The translations under genes and the position numbers were made by a program. Below are positions 44,117-52,788 of a stretch of DNA of 58,339 bases, piece after piece. Under the pieces are notes generated by a model that saw nothing but the letters and a program-made list of their open reading frames with translations, did not search any database and was not told where the DNA came from. The first letter of the stretch is position 1, and every line of letters starts with the position of its first letter. Source of the DNA: Lysobacteraceae bacterium (lineage in GTDB: Bacteria > Pseudomonadota > Gammaproteobacteria > Xanthomonadales > Ahniellaceae); assembly GCA_002995625.1 (NCBI GenBank), contig PVBP01000011.1, positions 1 to 58,339 of the forward strand. The letters run 5' to 3'.

Positions 44117-44809
44117 ATGGACCACGACGAGCCAGCGCGGAACGATCGGACGCGGTCCTCGTCCGACGCGACACTCGACCTGCCGATGCTCGTCGCCGCG
44201 ATGGCCGGCGGCAGCGAGGCTGCCCTCGCGCAGCTGTTCGACCATTGCTTCGACCGGATCTACGGCATCGTCTTCCGCATCCTCTCCGACGCGTCGGATG
44301 CCGAGGAGGTCGTGGTCGAGGTGTTCCACCAGGCCTGGCGTTCGGCGCGCGCCTACGATCCCGCGCGCGGCGAGGTGACGGGCTGGCTGGCCGCGATCGC
44401 GTGGAGCCGCGCGATCGACCGGCGCCGCCGGATGCGCGGTCCAGTCGCCGGCGGCGCTGCGCATCCGATCGGCGCGCCCGACGCGTATACGGATCATGAA
44501 GATCTCGACCAGCGACGCTGGTTCGACGCATTCGAGGCCAACCAGGTGCTGAAGGACGCGGTATCGTCCCTGAGCAGGGCGCAGCGGGTCGTGCTCGGGC
44601 TCGCCTATTTCGAGGGGTTGTCGCACAGCGAGATCGCGCAAGAGACCGGCATGCCCGTCGGTACGGTGAAGTCCCACGCGCGTCGCGCGATCGAGGCGCT
44701 GCGCGGAGCGATCGGAGACGGCGCGGGCCCGATCGGGGCCGTCGCGCGCGCGCCGGAGCATCGACACGGAACCGCGCCCGGCGTGGCAGGCAGTACGGAG
44801 CGGCGATGA
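44117..44809 (+). CDS. ECF-family RNA polymerase sigma factor (SigK-like)
   Basis: A 230-residue ECF sigma factor. Region 2 (about residues 25-100) includes LAQLFDHCFDRIYGIVFRILSD, DAEEVVVEVFHQAWRSA and RGEVTGWLAAIAWSRAID. Region 4 (about 145-200) has LSRAQRVVLGLAYFEGLSHSEIAQ and the recognition helix GMPVGTVKSHARRAIEALR. The ATG follows a GAGGGAG site; the longer open frame from 43898 overlaps the receptor gene and is rejected. The stop overlaps the start of the cupin gene (ATGA), the classic sigma/anti-sigma arrangement. A short 25-residue tail after region 4 is His/Arg/Gly rich and unusual. Confidence 0.93.
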   Translation: MDHDEPARNDRTRSSSDATLDLPMLVAAMAGGSEAALAQLFDHCFDRIYGIVFRILSDASDAEEVVVEVFHQAWRSARAYDPARGEVTGWLAAIAWSRAIDRRRRMRGPVAGGAAHPIGAPDAYTDHEDLDQRRWFDAFEANQVLKDAVSSLSRAQRVVLGLAYFEGLSHSEIAQETGMPVGTVKSHARRAIEALRGAIGDGAGPIGAVARAPEHRHGTAPGVAGSTERR

Positions 44810-45258
44810 ACCCGGATGGGGAGCGGCTGGACGGAGCGGATCGAGCGTGGCTGTCGCTCGCGATCGACCCGGTGACGCCGGCCGACGCGGTCCGGCGGCG
44901 CGCGCGCGAGCGCGTGCTGGCGCTCGCCGCGAGCGCGGCTCGAGGGGTGCGCTGCGCGGACGGCGACTGGCGGGGGCTGCTGCCGGGCATCGAGGTCAAG
45001 CGCCTGCGCATCGAGCGCGACCACGGCGTCGAGACCTGCCTGTGGCGGCTGGCGCCGGGCGCCGTGATCCCGAGGCACCCGCATCGCGTCGGCGAGACCT
45101 GCCTCGTCGTCGCCGGCGAGGTCGAACTCGACGGCGAGCGCTGGACCACCGGCGACTGGATCGAGATCGCGAGCGGCGGCGACCATGGCGTCGTCCGCAC
45201 CGCGACCGGCGCGCTGCTGATGATCACCGGCGAACCGTTGCCGGTGTTCGATCGTTGA
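44806..45258 (+). CDS. Cupin protein, ChrR-like anti-sigma candidate lacking a zinc anti-sigma domain
   Basis: A 150-residue protein. The first 50 residues are helical (RRARERVLALAASAARG) and the rest is one cupin barrel. The metal ligands are visible in PRHPHRVGETCLVVAGEVEL (two His and one Glu) and the second motif GGDHGVV (His). The order sigma-cupin and the overlap recall RpoE-ChrR, where ChrR holds the sigma factor until singlet oxygen damages it. ChrR needs an N-terminal zinc domain with HxxxCxxC, which this protein lacks, so it may be a reduced anti-sigma factor, a sensor, or a separate metal-binding protein. It has one cysteine next to the metal site (ETCLVV), a possible redox switch. 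Confidence 0.85.
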   Translation: MNPDGERLDGADRAWLSLAIDPVTPADAVRRRARERVLALAASAARGVRCADGDWRGLLPGIEVKRLRIERDHGVETCLWRLAPGAVIPRHPHRVGETCLVVAGEVELDGERWTTGDWIEIASGGDHGVVRTATGALLMITGEPLPVFDR

Positions 45259-45566
45259 TCGCCTCCCCCGCGTCGATCGCAGGATCGGCGCGCAGTCGGC
45301 GAACCACCACGCAGGCCCTCATCGCCCCGATCGATCGCGGCGGCCGGAGGCCGGAGCGCCGATCGAGCGCGCCGCGCCGTTCCTGACGATCGACGGGCAG
45401 CCGGCCGGCCCGCATCCGGGTGGTCGAAGGCCGGACGGCTGACGCTGACGATTCGGCGCGGCGCCCGATCCGGGACCGTGCATCCGATCTCCCCTCCACG
45501 TCCGTACTAGCAGCAGGACGACGCTCCGGCCGTTCGGAGGGTCACTATCCCCTGGGGGTGTGGTAC
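45259..45566 (+). promoter_or_regulatory. 308-bp gap before the cupredoxin gene, probable promoter region
   Basis: No gene is supported here. The gap separates the sigma/cupin pair from the four effector genes, so it most likely holds an internal promoter. I looked for the known ECF11-type elements (TGATC then CGTA) and found only a weak CGATC at 45485 and CGTA at 45503 with a spacer that is too short. Several GATCG-containing imperfect palindromes lie at 45328-45365. A CTAG at 45507 is rare in this sequence. Confidence 0.35.
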
Positions 45567-46586
45567 ATGAAAGCGAGGTTGGATCGCCGCCACGGCAGTG
45601 TGGTGCTGGTCGCGCTCGCGATCGCCGCCTGCGCGGCGCAGCCGCCGCGGGAAATCGCGACTCCGCCGGCCGCCCCAGCGCCAGCGCCCATCGCGGCGGC
45701 TGCCGACAGGGCCGCCGACACGGCCGCTGAAGCCGACGAAGCTCAGGCGCACGGCCGGCACGAGCATCATCAGGGTCCCGCGCAGCCAGCGAAGCGGGAT
45801 GCCGAAGCGGAGCCGGGCGAGACCGCCCCGCCGGCGGCAACGACTCCGCCGCCGCCCGCCGCCGCCGCGGCGATGCCGTCGAAGACTTCCCCGCCCGAGC
45901 GGGTTACCCCGGCAACGCCCGCGGCTGCAGCGGCGCGTTCCGCGCCGGCCCGCCCCGCCGAGTCCGCGGCGCCGGCGCCGCGCCCGGAAGCGCCGGCACA
46001 GTCCGCCGAGCGTGCCCTGCGCGGAATGCTTCGCCTGACCCCCGGTCGTGGCCAGCGGGTGGCCGCCGAGGATTTCCGGGAAGCGGTGATCTGGTTCGTG
46101 CCCGACGGCGGCGGCCCGGTGCGCGCCGGCAGCTTCACGATGAACACGCTGCAGAAGGGTTTCGAGCCGCAGGTGCTGGCGGTGCCGGTCGGCAGCACGG
46201 TGCGCTTCCCGAACGGCGATCCGGTGCTGCACAACGTGTATTCGGACTCGACCGGCAACGCCTTCGACCTCGGGTTGTACGCATCCGGCGAGGCGCCCAC
46301 GCATCAGTTCCGCCGCGCGGGCGTGGTCGACGTGCACTGCAACGTTCATCGGCGGATGCAGGCCAAGATCGTCGTCGTCGAGAGCCACCACATCGGACGG
46401 GTGGCAGCCGACGGGCGGTTCGAGATCGCCGGGGTGCCCGCCGTCGGTGGCCGACTGGTCGCATGGCATCCGCGCGGCGAGCGCGTCGAGCGGCGCTTCG
46501 GTCCTGATGCCATGGACGACCTCGCGATCGAGATCCCGCTGACGCGGCCGCGGGCGGAAGCCTTCGAACAGGGGGCTCGGCGATGA
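45567..46586 (+). CDS. Cupredoxin-domain lipoprotein (methylamine-utilisation-like copper protein)
   Basis: A 339-residue predicted lipoprotein (signal ending LVALAIAAC, acylated cysteine about residue 22). Residues 25-155 are a low-complexity Pro/Ala-rich tether with one histidine cluster (HGRHEHHQG) that could bind metal. The C-terminal domain (about 155-290) is a cupredoxin: VPVGSTVRFPNGDPVLHNVYS with one His ligand, then DVHCNVHRRMQAKIVVVE with Cys, His and Met in CxxHxxM spacing, a complete type 1 copper site. A last beta region (GRFEIAGVPAVGGRLVAW) resembles the regulatory-like Ig tail common in this family. It is the first of four tightly packed genes and overlaps the next by four bases. 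Confidence 0.9.
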   Translation: MKARLDRRHGSVVLVALAIAACAAQPPREIATPPAAPAPAPIAAAADRAADTAAEADEAQAHGRHEHHQGPAQPAKRDAEAEPGETAPPAATTPPPPAAAAAMPSKTSPPERVTPATPAAAAARSAPARPAESAAPAPRPEAPAQSAERALRGMLRLTPGRGQRVAAEDFREAVIWFVPDGGGPVRAGSFTMNTLQKGFEPQVLAVPVGSTVRFPNGDPVLHNVYSDSTGNAFDLGLYASGEAPTHQFRRAGVVDVHCNVHRRMQAKIVVVESHHIGRVAADGRFEIAGVPAVGGRLVAWHPRGERVERRFGPDAMDDLAIEIPLTRPRAEAFEQGARR

Positions 46587-47596
46587 GCGTCGGTCGCAGC
46601 CTCGCGATGGTCGCCAGCGTGACCGCGATCGCGATCGCGCTGGCTGCGGTGGCCCTGTCCTGGTTCGCGAGCGAGCGATTCGCGGCTGCGGTGAGGACCG
46701 ACCTCGCCGAGCGCGCCCGGTCGGTCAACGCGCTGGTCGAGCGCGAGCTGCGCGAGGGCCTCGAGCGCCGGGTCGAGCGGATCGCCGACGACGCGCCGTT
46801 CGCGAGCTACGTGCAGGCCAGCGTCGGCGAGGAGGGCGTGCTCGACGCCGAATCCCTGCGCGACCTGCTCGAGGAACGCTCCGAGCAGTACCGCGTCTCG
46901 CGGCTCGCGGTCCTCGACCTCAACGGCCGTCCGCTGGTGGCGACGGATGCGCGCCTGCAGCGCCGGGCCGAGCTGGCCCAGCATCCGGCCGTCCGCGAGA
47001 GCGTCCGCAACGCTCGCCTCGGCACCGGCCTGATCGCCGACGAGGATGGCTTCGACCTGCTCGCGGTGGTGCCGATTGCGAGCGGTGGCGCGATCGTCGC
47101 GCATCTCGCCGGCACCTCGCGGGTCGATGCCGAGCACGCCCGTCGCCTGGCCGAGGCGCTCGGCGCGCCGGTGGCGCTGGCGTCGAGCGCGTTCGGCGCC
47201 AACCGTCGGCTGGTGCTGGTCGAAGGCGATTCGCCGGAGGATTGGGCCGTCCGGCTCGCGGACCCGCGGCCCGACGCGCTGCTGCGCGCGCCGCTGTTCG
47301 GCGACGCGAGCGGACCGACGCTGCTGGTCGCCACCGATGGACCGGGCGCCCGGGCCGGCTGGCTGATGCGGGCCGGCGGGGTGCTGGCCGCGCTCGCGGC
47401 CACGGTCGGCATCGCGATCGTCGCGCTGTGGACCTGGCTCTCGGTGCTGCGGCCGCTCGCGAACCTGCCCTCGGCCTTGCGACGGATTCCGGCCGGCGAC
47501 TACCACGTCGACCTGCCGATCCGAGGCGGCGCCTTCGCGTGCGAGGTCCTGGGCGGCCTCGAGCGCCTGATGGTCTGGCTGCGCAGCCAGCGTTGA
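46583..47596 (+). CDS. Two-TM periplasmic sensor protein without an output domain
   Basis: A 337-residue membrane protein. TM1 lies at about residues 9-29 and TM2 at about 262-286 (GGVLAALAATVGIAIVALW). Between them is a 230-residue periplasmic domain with a long helix (RSVNALVERELREGLERRVERI) and a cache-like sheet (YRVSRLAVLDLNGRPLVATD, GLIADEDGFDLLAVVPI), as in ligand-sensing kinases and cyclases. After TM2 a HAMP-like stretch begins (LRPLANLPSALRRIPAGDYHVDLP) and the protein ends within 30 residues, so there is no GGDEF, kinase or methyl-accepting part. It may pass its signal to another protein or sense for the sigma system. The ATGA overlap with the cupredoxin gene argues for joint production. 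Confidence 0.8.
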   Translation: MSVGRSLAMVASVTAIAIALAAVALSWFASERFAAAVRTDLAERARSVNALVERELREGLERRVERIADDAPFASYVQASVGEEGVLDAESLRDLLEERSEQYRVSRLAVLDLNGRPLVATDARLQRRAELAQHPAVRESVRNARLGTGLIADEDGFDLLAVVPIASGGAIVAHLAGTSRVDAEHARRLAEALGAPVALASSAFGANRRLVLVEGDSPEDWAVRLADPRPDALLRAPLFGDASGPTLLVATDGPGARAGWLMRAGGVLAALAATVGIAIVALWTWLSVLRPLANLPSALRRIPAGDYHVDLPIRGGAFACEVLGGLERLMVWLRSQR

Positions 47597-47621
47597 TTCC
47601 ATGCAACAGGCAGTCATCCGC

Positions 47622-48509
47622 ATGAAACACGAACGGACATCGATCGGCGCGCGCGGCGCGCTCGCCCTTGCGCTGGCCCTGGCCATCGGCCCGGCGATCG
47701 CCAACGACCGGACCGGCGGCAAGCTGCTGCTGACCGCGGGCGTCAGCCAGATCGAGGGCGCCGCCGGCGGCGGGCTCACGCCGTGGGCCGTGATCGGCGG
47801 CTACGGCACCGAGGGCCAGTTCGGCGGCAACGTCTTCCACACCCGGGTCGCGACCGACGACTACCGCCTCGGCGTGACCGGTCTCGCGGTCGGCATCTCG
47901 GATCGCGTCGAGCTGAGCTACGCGCGCCAGCGCTTCGACACCCGTGACGTCGGCGCGGCGCTCGGGCTCGGCCGTGGCTTCAAGCTCGAGCAGGACGTCT
48001 ATGGCGCGAAGGTCCGGCTCGCGGGCGACGCCGTGCTCGACCAGGACACGTGGCTGCCGCAGATCGCTCTCGGCGTCCAGCACAAGCGCCATCGCCAGGG
48101 CGACATCGTGCGCGCGGTCGGCGCGCGCAGCGCGAACGGCACCGATGTCTACCTCTCGGCGACCAAGCTGTTCCTCGATCCGGGCCTGCTGGTCAACGGC
48201 ACGCTGCGCCACACCCGCGCGAACCAGGTCGGGATCCTCGGCTTCGGCGGCGACCGCCGCGGCTCGGCGAGCGTCGAGTTCGAGGGTTCGGTCGCGCTGC
48301 TGCTGCACCGGACGCTCGCGGTCGGCGCCGAGTATCGGACCAAGCCGAACAACCTCGGCATCGCGCGCGAGGACGACTGGTGGGACCTGTTCGTGGCCTG
48401 GGCGCCGACCCGCAACGTGTCGGTCACGCTGGCCTACGCGGACATCGGCAACGTCGTGATCCGCGACGACCAGCGCGGCTGGTACCTGTCCGTCCAGTTC
48501 GGATTCTGA
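47622..48509 (+). CDS. DUF3034-like outer-membrane protein
   Basis: A 295-residue exported protein. A signal peptide (ALALALALAIGPAIA) is followed by beta-hairpin-rich sequence with alternating polar/hydrophobic strands (GKLLLTAGVSQIEGAAGGG, YRLGVTGLAVGISDRVELSYARQRF, RTLAVGAEYRTKPNNLG, DWWDLFVAWAPTRNVSVTLAYADIGN) ending in WYLSVQFGF with a terminal Phe, the mark of an outer-membrane barrel. The pattern GGxLTPWAVIGGYGT fits DUF3034 proteins, whose function is not known. An ATG 21 bases upstream (47601) is possible. It lies between the two-TM sensor and the haemoglobin genes with gaps of 25 and 11 bp. Confidence 0.82.
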   Translation: MKHERTSIGARGALALALALAIGPAIANDRTGGKLLLTAGVSQIEGAAGGGLTPWAVIGGYGTEGQFGGNVFHTRVATDDYRLGVTGLAVGISDRVELSYARQRFDTRDVGAALGLGRGFKLEQDVYGAKVRLAGDAVLDQDTWLPQIALGVQHKRHRQGDIVRAVGARSANGTDVYLSATKLFLDPGLLVNGTLRHTRANQVGILGFGGDRRGSASVEFEGSVALLLHRTLAVGAEYRTKPNNLGIAREDDWWDLFVAWAPTRNVSVTLAYADIGNVVIRDDQRGWYLSVQFGF

Positions 48510-48520
48510 GGAGCCTTGCC

Positions 48521-49006
48521 ATGCGTTCGATCATGCTCGTCCTGCGGCTGCTCGCGCTGTCGATCGGCCTTGCGTCGATGCCCGCGGCCGATGCCGCGGA
48601 ACGCCCGCCGATGGATCCGGCGCCCGCGCATCCGGAGCTGCGGCCGGTGCTCGATGCCTTCGGTGGCGTGCCCGGGCTCGAGGCGCTGATGGACGACTTC
48701 ATGGCGGGGCTGCTCGCCGATCCGCGCACCCGGCCGTTCTTCGAGAACGCCGAGCAGGACCGCGTCAAGCGCCAGCTGGTCGAGCAGTTCTGCGTGATCC
48801 TCGGCGGCGACTGCGTCTACTCCGGTCGCGACATGCGCGAGGCGCATGCCGGGCACGTCATCACCGCCGCGCACTTCAACGCGCTGGTCGAGGTGCTGCA
48901 GGTCTCGATGAACCGGCGCGGCATCCCGTTCCGGGCCCAGAATCGCCTGCTCGCGAAGCTCGCGCCGATGCACCGCGACGTGGTCAACGAGCCGCCGCGG
49001 CGTTGA
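48521..49006 (+). CDS. Exported group 1 truncated haemoglobin
   Basis: A 161-residue truncated haemoglobin with an N-terminal signal peptide (MLVLRLLALSIGLASMPAADA), so it should be periplasmic; most group 1 truncated haemoglobins are cytoplasmic. The globin part starts FGGVPGLEALMDDFMAGLLADP and RPFFENAEQDRVKRQLVEQFC. The proximal haem histidine is in YSGRDMREAHAGHVITAAHFNALVE, split here as SGRDMREAHAGHV. Cysteines in EQFCVIL and GGDCVYS could form a disulfide in the oxidising periplasm. A GAGGAG site precedes the ATG, 11 bp after the DUF3034-like gene. Binding of O2 or NO in the envelope is the natural inference. Confidence 0.9.
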   Translation: MRSIMLVLRLLALSIGLASMPAADAAERPPMDPAPAHPELRPVLDAFGGVPGLEALMDDFMAGLLADPRTRPFFENAEQDRVKRQLVEQFCVILGGDCVYSGRDMREAHAGHVITAAHFNALVEVLQVSMNRRGIPFRAQNRLLAKLAPMHRDVVNEPPRR

Positions 49007-49031
49007 CGCGGCGGCCCGGTCGTCGCCGCGT
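49006..49031. terminator. Hairpin between convergent haemoglobin and EEP genes
   Basis: ACGCGGCG at 49006-49013 pairs with CGCCGCGT at 49024-49031, an 8-bp stem with a 10-base loop. It begins at the last base of the haemoglobin stop codon and ends beside the stop of the convergent gene, fitting a shared terminator. There is no T run, so confidence is limited. Confidence 0.4.
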
Positions 49032-50279
49032 TCACCAGCGGATGTCGACCCAGACCATCCGGTGATCGGAGGCCTCGGCCCAGTCGTGCCCGGGCTCGTC
49101 CGAACGCGGCCAGAACACGCCGGAGCCGACCACCTCGACGTTGCGCGACGGCAGCGCGTAGTCGACGCGCAGGTTGCCGACGCGCGGCCCGAACGCGCCG
49201 GTGTCGAGGTCCGGATCGCCGCGGTGCTCGAGGTTCGCGCCGCCGTCGCGCGCGGCGGACTCGGCGCCACCGCCGCTGCCGCGCGGCAGCGGGTCCGGAT
49301 GCACGCGCGGATGCTCGAGCAGCTGGCGGATGCCGAGGCCGACGCTGTTGCCGTCGTTCGGATCGGCGTTCTGGTCGCCGACGATCACGAAGCGCGCATC
49401 CCCGGCGAGGCCGCCGCGGACGCCCGCGTCATCGACGATCCACGCCGCGCGCTCGCCGCCGGCGAGGTAGTCGGCGAACAGCCGGATCTCGTCGTGGTTG
49501 CGCGCCTTGTTCCTGCCTTCGGGGCCGTCGAAGGCGGGCGGGGTCGGGTGGCTCGCGAGCACGTGCAGCACGCCGAACGGCGTCGCGACCGGCACGTCCC
49601 AGTGGTTCTTCGACGACAGCCGCAGCACCTGCCAGATCGCGTCCGGGTGGAACGGCGTGCCGTCGGGGTTCATCGGACGCAGCGCGCCGGGCATCGCCGA
49701 CCAGCGCAGGTACCGGAACGTGCGCACGCGCTCGGCATCGATCGGAAAACGCGACAGCAGCAGCATCGCGTACTCGCCCGGGTGGCGGCCGAAGCCCCAC
49801 GCGTCGTTCGGGCCATCGGTGCTGCCGTCGCCGTCGAGATCGAGCCCCGACGGCTCGCCGGTGTTGACGCGCGTCGCGAAGCGGTACGGGTAGCGGATCG
49901 GCGCGTTGCCGAACTGGCCGACCTCGAGGTAGTCGCGCTGGAACAGCTCGGCCGCGCGCAGCGCGTCGTCGTGGTCGAGTTCGTTGATCAGCACGATGTC
50001 CGGGCGCACGTGCTGGATCACCGCGGCGACCTTGCGCGCCGACTCGTCGCCGGCCTCGAGCCGCGCGATCACGCCGCCGGCCCGCTCGTCGTGGAGCGCG
50101 ATGTTGTAGCTCGCGACCCGGATCGAGGCCGGGCGGTCGGGGTGCGCCTCCGGGTGCGGCACGGTGCAGGCGGCCAGCATCATCGCGAGCGCGGCGGGCA
50201 GGGCGGGACGGATCGATCGACTCCACGGAGCGCGGACATTCCGGGAGTCTAGACGCGGCGCGCGATGATCCGGCGACAC
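49032..50279 (-). CDS. Endonuclease/exonuclease/phosphatase-family lipoprotein
   Basis: A protein of about 415 residues of the EEP (DNase I-like) fold. The core motifs are [46 protein letters not shown] and the final [14 protein letters not shown] with the catalytic Asp-His pair. The N-terminus carries a lipobox-like [10 protein letters not shown], so an envelope lipoprotein is probable. The start is uncertain: no in-frame ATG lies before the hydrophobic stretch, and the GTG at 50279 is used here as the nearest start giving a full signal. The large DxDxDG-like stretch [14 protein letters not shown] may bind calcium. A phosphoesterase or nuclease role is likely, substrate unknown. Confidence 0.82.
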   Translation of the reverse strand: MSPDHRAPRLDSRNVRAPWSRSIRPALPAALAMMLAACTVPHPEAHPDRPASIRVASYNIALHDERAGGVIARLEAGDESARKVAAVIQHVRPDIVLINELDHDDALRAAELFQRDYLEVGQFGNAPIRYPYRFATRVNTGEPSGLDLDGDGSTDGPNDAWGFGRHPGEYAMLLLSRFPIDAERVRTFRYLRWSAMPGALRPMNPDGTPFHPDAIWQVLRLSSKNHWDVPVATPFGVLHVLASHPTPPAFDGPEGRNKARNHDEIRLFADYLAGGERAAWIVDDAGVRGGLAGDARFVIVGDQNADPNDGNSVGLGIRQLLEHPRVHPDPLPRGSGGGAESAARDGGANLEHRGDPDLDTGAFGPRVGNLRVDYALPSRNVEVVGSGVFWPRSDEPGHDWAEASDHRMVWVDIRW

Positions 50280-50333
50280 CGCGGCGGCTTCCCCCGGCAC
50301 AATCGTGGCCTCCCCGCCACCGGTGCCGCCGCG

Positions 50334-51539
50334 ATGCCAATCGAGACCTTCGGAACCCCGCTGACCGCAGGCGCGTTGCGGCTGCTGCTGCTCGGCTCCG
50401 GCGAGCTCGGCAAGGAAGTCGCGATCGAGGCGCAGCGGCTTGGCGTCGAGGTGATCGCGGCCGACCGCTATGCCCACGCGCCGGCGATGCAGGTCGCGCA
50501 TCGCGCGCACGTGCTCGACATGCTCGACCCGGTCGCGCTGCGTGCGCTGATCGCCGCCGAGCGGCCGACGCTGGTGGTGCCCGAGATCGAGGCGATCCAC
50601 ACCCCGACGCTGGTCGAGCTCGAGGCCGAAGGGCTCGTCGTGATCCCGACCGCGCGGGCCGCGCGCCTGACGATGGACCGCGAGGGGATTCGCCGGCTCG
50701 CGGCCGAGACGCTGGGCCTGCCGACCAGCCCCTACCGGTTCGTCGACGACCACGCCGCCTATCGCGAGGCGGTCGCCGCGCTCGGGATGCCGTGCGTGGT
50801 GAAGCCGGTGATGTCGAGCTCGGGCAAGGGCCAGAGCGTGGTGCGGACCGCGGCCGACGCCGATGCGGCCTGGGACTACGCGCAGACCGGCGGCCGCGCC
50901 GGCCGTGGCCGCGTGATCGTCGAGGGCTTCATCGACTTCGACTACGAGATCACGCTGCTGACCGTTCGCCACCGCGGCGGCACCGCGTTCTGCACGCCGA
51001 TCGGGCACCTGCAGGTCGACGGCGACTACCGCGAGAGCTGGCAGCCGCAGCCGATGCCGGACCGCGCGCGCGAGCGGTCCGAGGCGATCGCGCGCGCGGT
51101 GACCGACGCGCTCGGCGGCTTCGGCCTGTTCGGCGTCGAGCTGTTCGTGCGCGGCGACGAGGTCTGGTTCAGCGAGGTCAGCCCGCGGCCGCACGACACC
51201 GGGCTCGTGACGCTCATCTCGCAGGATCTCTCCGAGTTCGCGCTGCACGCGCGCGCGATCCTCGGCCTGCCGGTGCCGGCGATCCGCCAGCGCGGGCCGT
51301 CGGCCTCGGTCGCGCTGCTCGGCGAGGGGCACGGGCGCGACATCCGATTCCACGGCGTCGCCGAGGCGCTCGCCGAGCCGGACACGGAGCTGCGCCTGTT
51401 CGGCAAGCCCGAGGTCGCCGGCAAGCGACGCCTCGGCGTCGCGCTCGCGCGCGATGCGTCGATCGAGGACGCGCGCGCGAAGGCGCGGCGGGTCGCCGCC
51501 GCGATCCGGATCGAGGTGCGCGGGGGATCGGTCGGCTAG
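50334..51539 (+). CDS. purT: Phosphoribosylglycinamide formyltransferase 2
   Basis: A 401-residue ATP-grasp enzyme that makes formylglycinamide ribonucleotide from GAR, formate and ATP in purine synthesis. The N-terminus [20 protein letters not shown] and [21 protein letters not shown] are the substrate-binding marks. ATP-grasp motifs include [35 protein letters not shown] and [21 protein letters not shown]. Length agrees with E. coli PurT (392). It is divergent from the EEP gene, with only about 54 bp between starts as annotated, and stands alone otherwise. Confidence 0.96.
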   Translation: MPIETFGTPLTAGALRLLLLGSGELGKEVAIEAQRLGVEVIAADRYAHAPAMQVAHRAHVLDMLDPVALRALIAAERPTLVVPEIEAIHTPTLVELEAEGLVVIPTARAARLTMDREGIRRLAAETLGLPTSPYRFVDDHAAYREAVAALGMPCVVKPVMSSSGKGQSVVRTAADADAAWDYAQTGGRAGRGRVIVEGFIDFDYEITLLTVRHRGGTAFCTPIGHLQVDGDYRESWQPQPMPDRARERSEAIARAVTDALGGFGLFGVELFVRGDEVWFSEVSPRPHDTGLVTLISQDLSEFALHARAILGLPVPAIRQRGPSASVALLGEGHGRDIRFHGVAEALAEPDTELRLFGKPEVAGKRRLGVALARDASIEDARAKARRVAAAIRIEVRGGSVG

Positions 51540-51603
51540 GGCCGCTTGCGCGCGGCGTGGAGGCGACGCGTCGCGGAGCGCGCGGGCGCCGCGCCGCGCG
51601 GGG

Positions 51604-52623
51604 CTAGAGCCAGTTCGCGCGCTTCAGCCGGATGTAGAGCCAGGTGGCGACGCCGCCCATCAGCCCGAGCGTCAGCGGATAGCCGAGCAGCCAGTGCAGC
51701 TCGGGCATGTGGTCGAAGTTCATGCCGTAGATGCTCGCGATCAGCGTCGGCACCGCGATGATTCCCGCCCAGCCGGCGAGCCGCTTGACCGCCTCGTTCT
51801 GGCCGACCGAGACCATCGCCATGTTCACGCTCATCGCCGCGGACAGCATCTCGCCCATCGTGTCGCTCGACTCCTTGACCCGCATCGCGTGGTCGAACAC
51901 GTCCCGGAAGTACGGTCGGGTCTCGTCGCGGACGAAGGCGCCGTGCCGCTGCGCCAGCTCCTCGACGATGTCCTGCATCGGATCGATCGCGAGCCGCAGC
52001 GAGACCAGGTCCTTCTTGAGCGCGTACAGCCGCTGGATCGTGTGCCGCCGGAACTCCGATTCGAAGATCCGCTCCTCGAGGTCGTCGAGCTGCTGCCGGA
52101 ACGAGGCCGCGATCGGCGCGTAGTGGTCGACGATCGCATCGAGCACCGCGTACAGGCAGTAGCTCGGCCCCAGGGCCAGCATGTCCGGCTCGCGCTCGCA
52201 GCGGGCGCGCGCGCTGGCGTAGGTCAGCGAGGCCCCGTGGCGGATCGTGACCAGATACCGCTTGCCGAGGAATGCGTGGGTCTCCCCGAAGCGCACCGAG
52301 TGATCGACTTCCTGGACCGTGCGCAGCACGATGAACAGCGAGTCGCCGTAGACCTCGATCTTCGGGCGCTGGTGGGCGCGGAGCGCGTCCTCGATCGCGA
52401 GGTCGTGCAGCCCGAACTCCTCCTGCAGCTTCGACATCAGGGCCGCGTCCGGTTCGTGCAGCCCGAGCCACACGAAGGTGTCCGGGCGCTCGAGCACGTC
52501 GCTGATCGCATCGAGCGTGATGTCGCCGAGCCGGTTGCCGGAGAAGTCGTAGGCCACGCAGGCCCGCACCGGATTGCGCGGGGCCAGCACGTCGGTCGGC
52601 GGATCGGGCAGTTCGACCTTCAT
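51604..52623 (-). CDS. corA: Magnesium/cobalt transporter CorA
   Basis: A 339-residue CorA-family channel. The long cytoplasmic funnel spans about residues 1-275, with FVWLGLHEPDAALMSKLQEEF, LHDLAIEDALRAHQRPK and LRTVQEV. Two C-terminal membrane helices follow, and the ion-selectivity signature YGMNF appears in ASIYGMNFDHMPELHW between them. The basic end RLKRANWL is usual. The ATG at 52623 starts MKVELPDPP; the longer open frame is not needed. It lies on the same strand as the corC-DUF4105 pair, 165 bp downstream of it. Confidence 0.95.
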   Translation of the reverse strand: MKVELPDPPTDVLAPRNPVRACVAYDFSGNRLGDITLDAISDVLERPDTFVWLGLHEPDAALMSKLQEEFGLHDLAIEDALRAHQRPKIEVYGDSLFIVLRTVQEVDHSVRFGETHAFLGKRYLVTIRHGASLTYASARARCEREPDMLALGPSYCLYAVLDAIVDHYAPIAASFRQQLDDLEERIFESEFRRHTIQRLYALKKDLVSLRLAIDPMQDIVEELAQRHGAFVRDETRPYFRDVFDHAMRVKESSDTMGEMLSAAMSVNMAMVSVGQNEAVKRLAGWAGIIAVPTLIASIYGMNFDHMPELHWLLGYPLTLGLMGGVATWLYIRLKRANWL

Positions 52624-52788
52624 CGGGCGGGTCCTTGCGGGCGGCGCGGGATCATCGCGGCGCGTCAACGGGCCCGCAAGGGTCCGGCGCGCGCCGAACG
52701 CCGCCGCCAGCCGGTTTGCCTCGCCGCCGCGCGAGTCGCCGCCGCACCGGGCGCGCCGCGGCGATCGCGGATCGGCCGGCGTCCGCCT

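Noticed and set aside
45485-45506. CGATC and CGTA as an ECF11-like promoter before the cupredoxin gene.
   Set aside because: The spacer is about 13 bases, too short for an ECF promoter, and the first box differs from TGATC.
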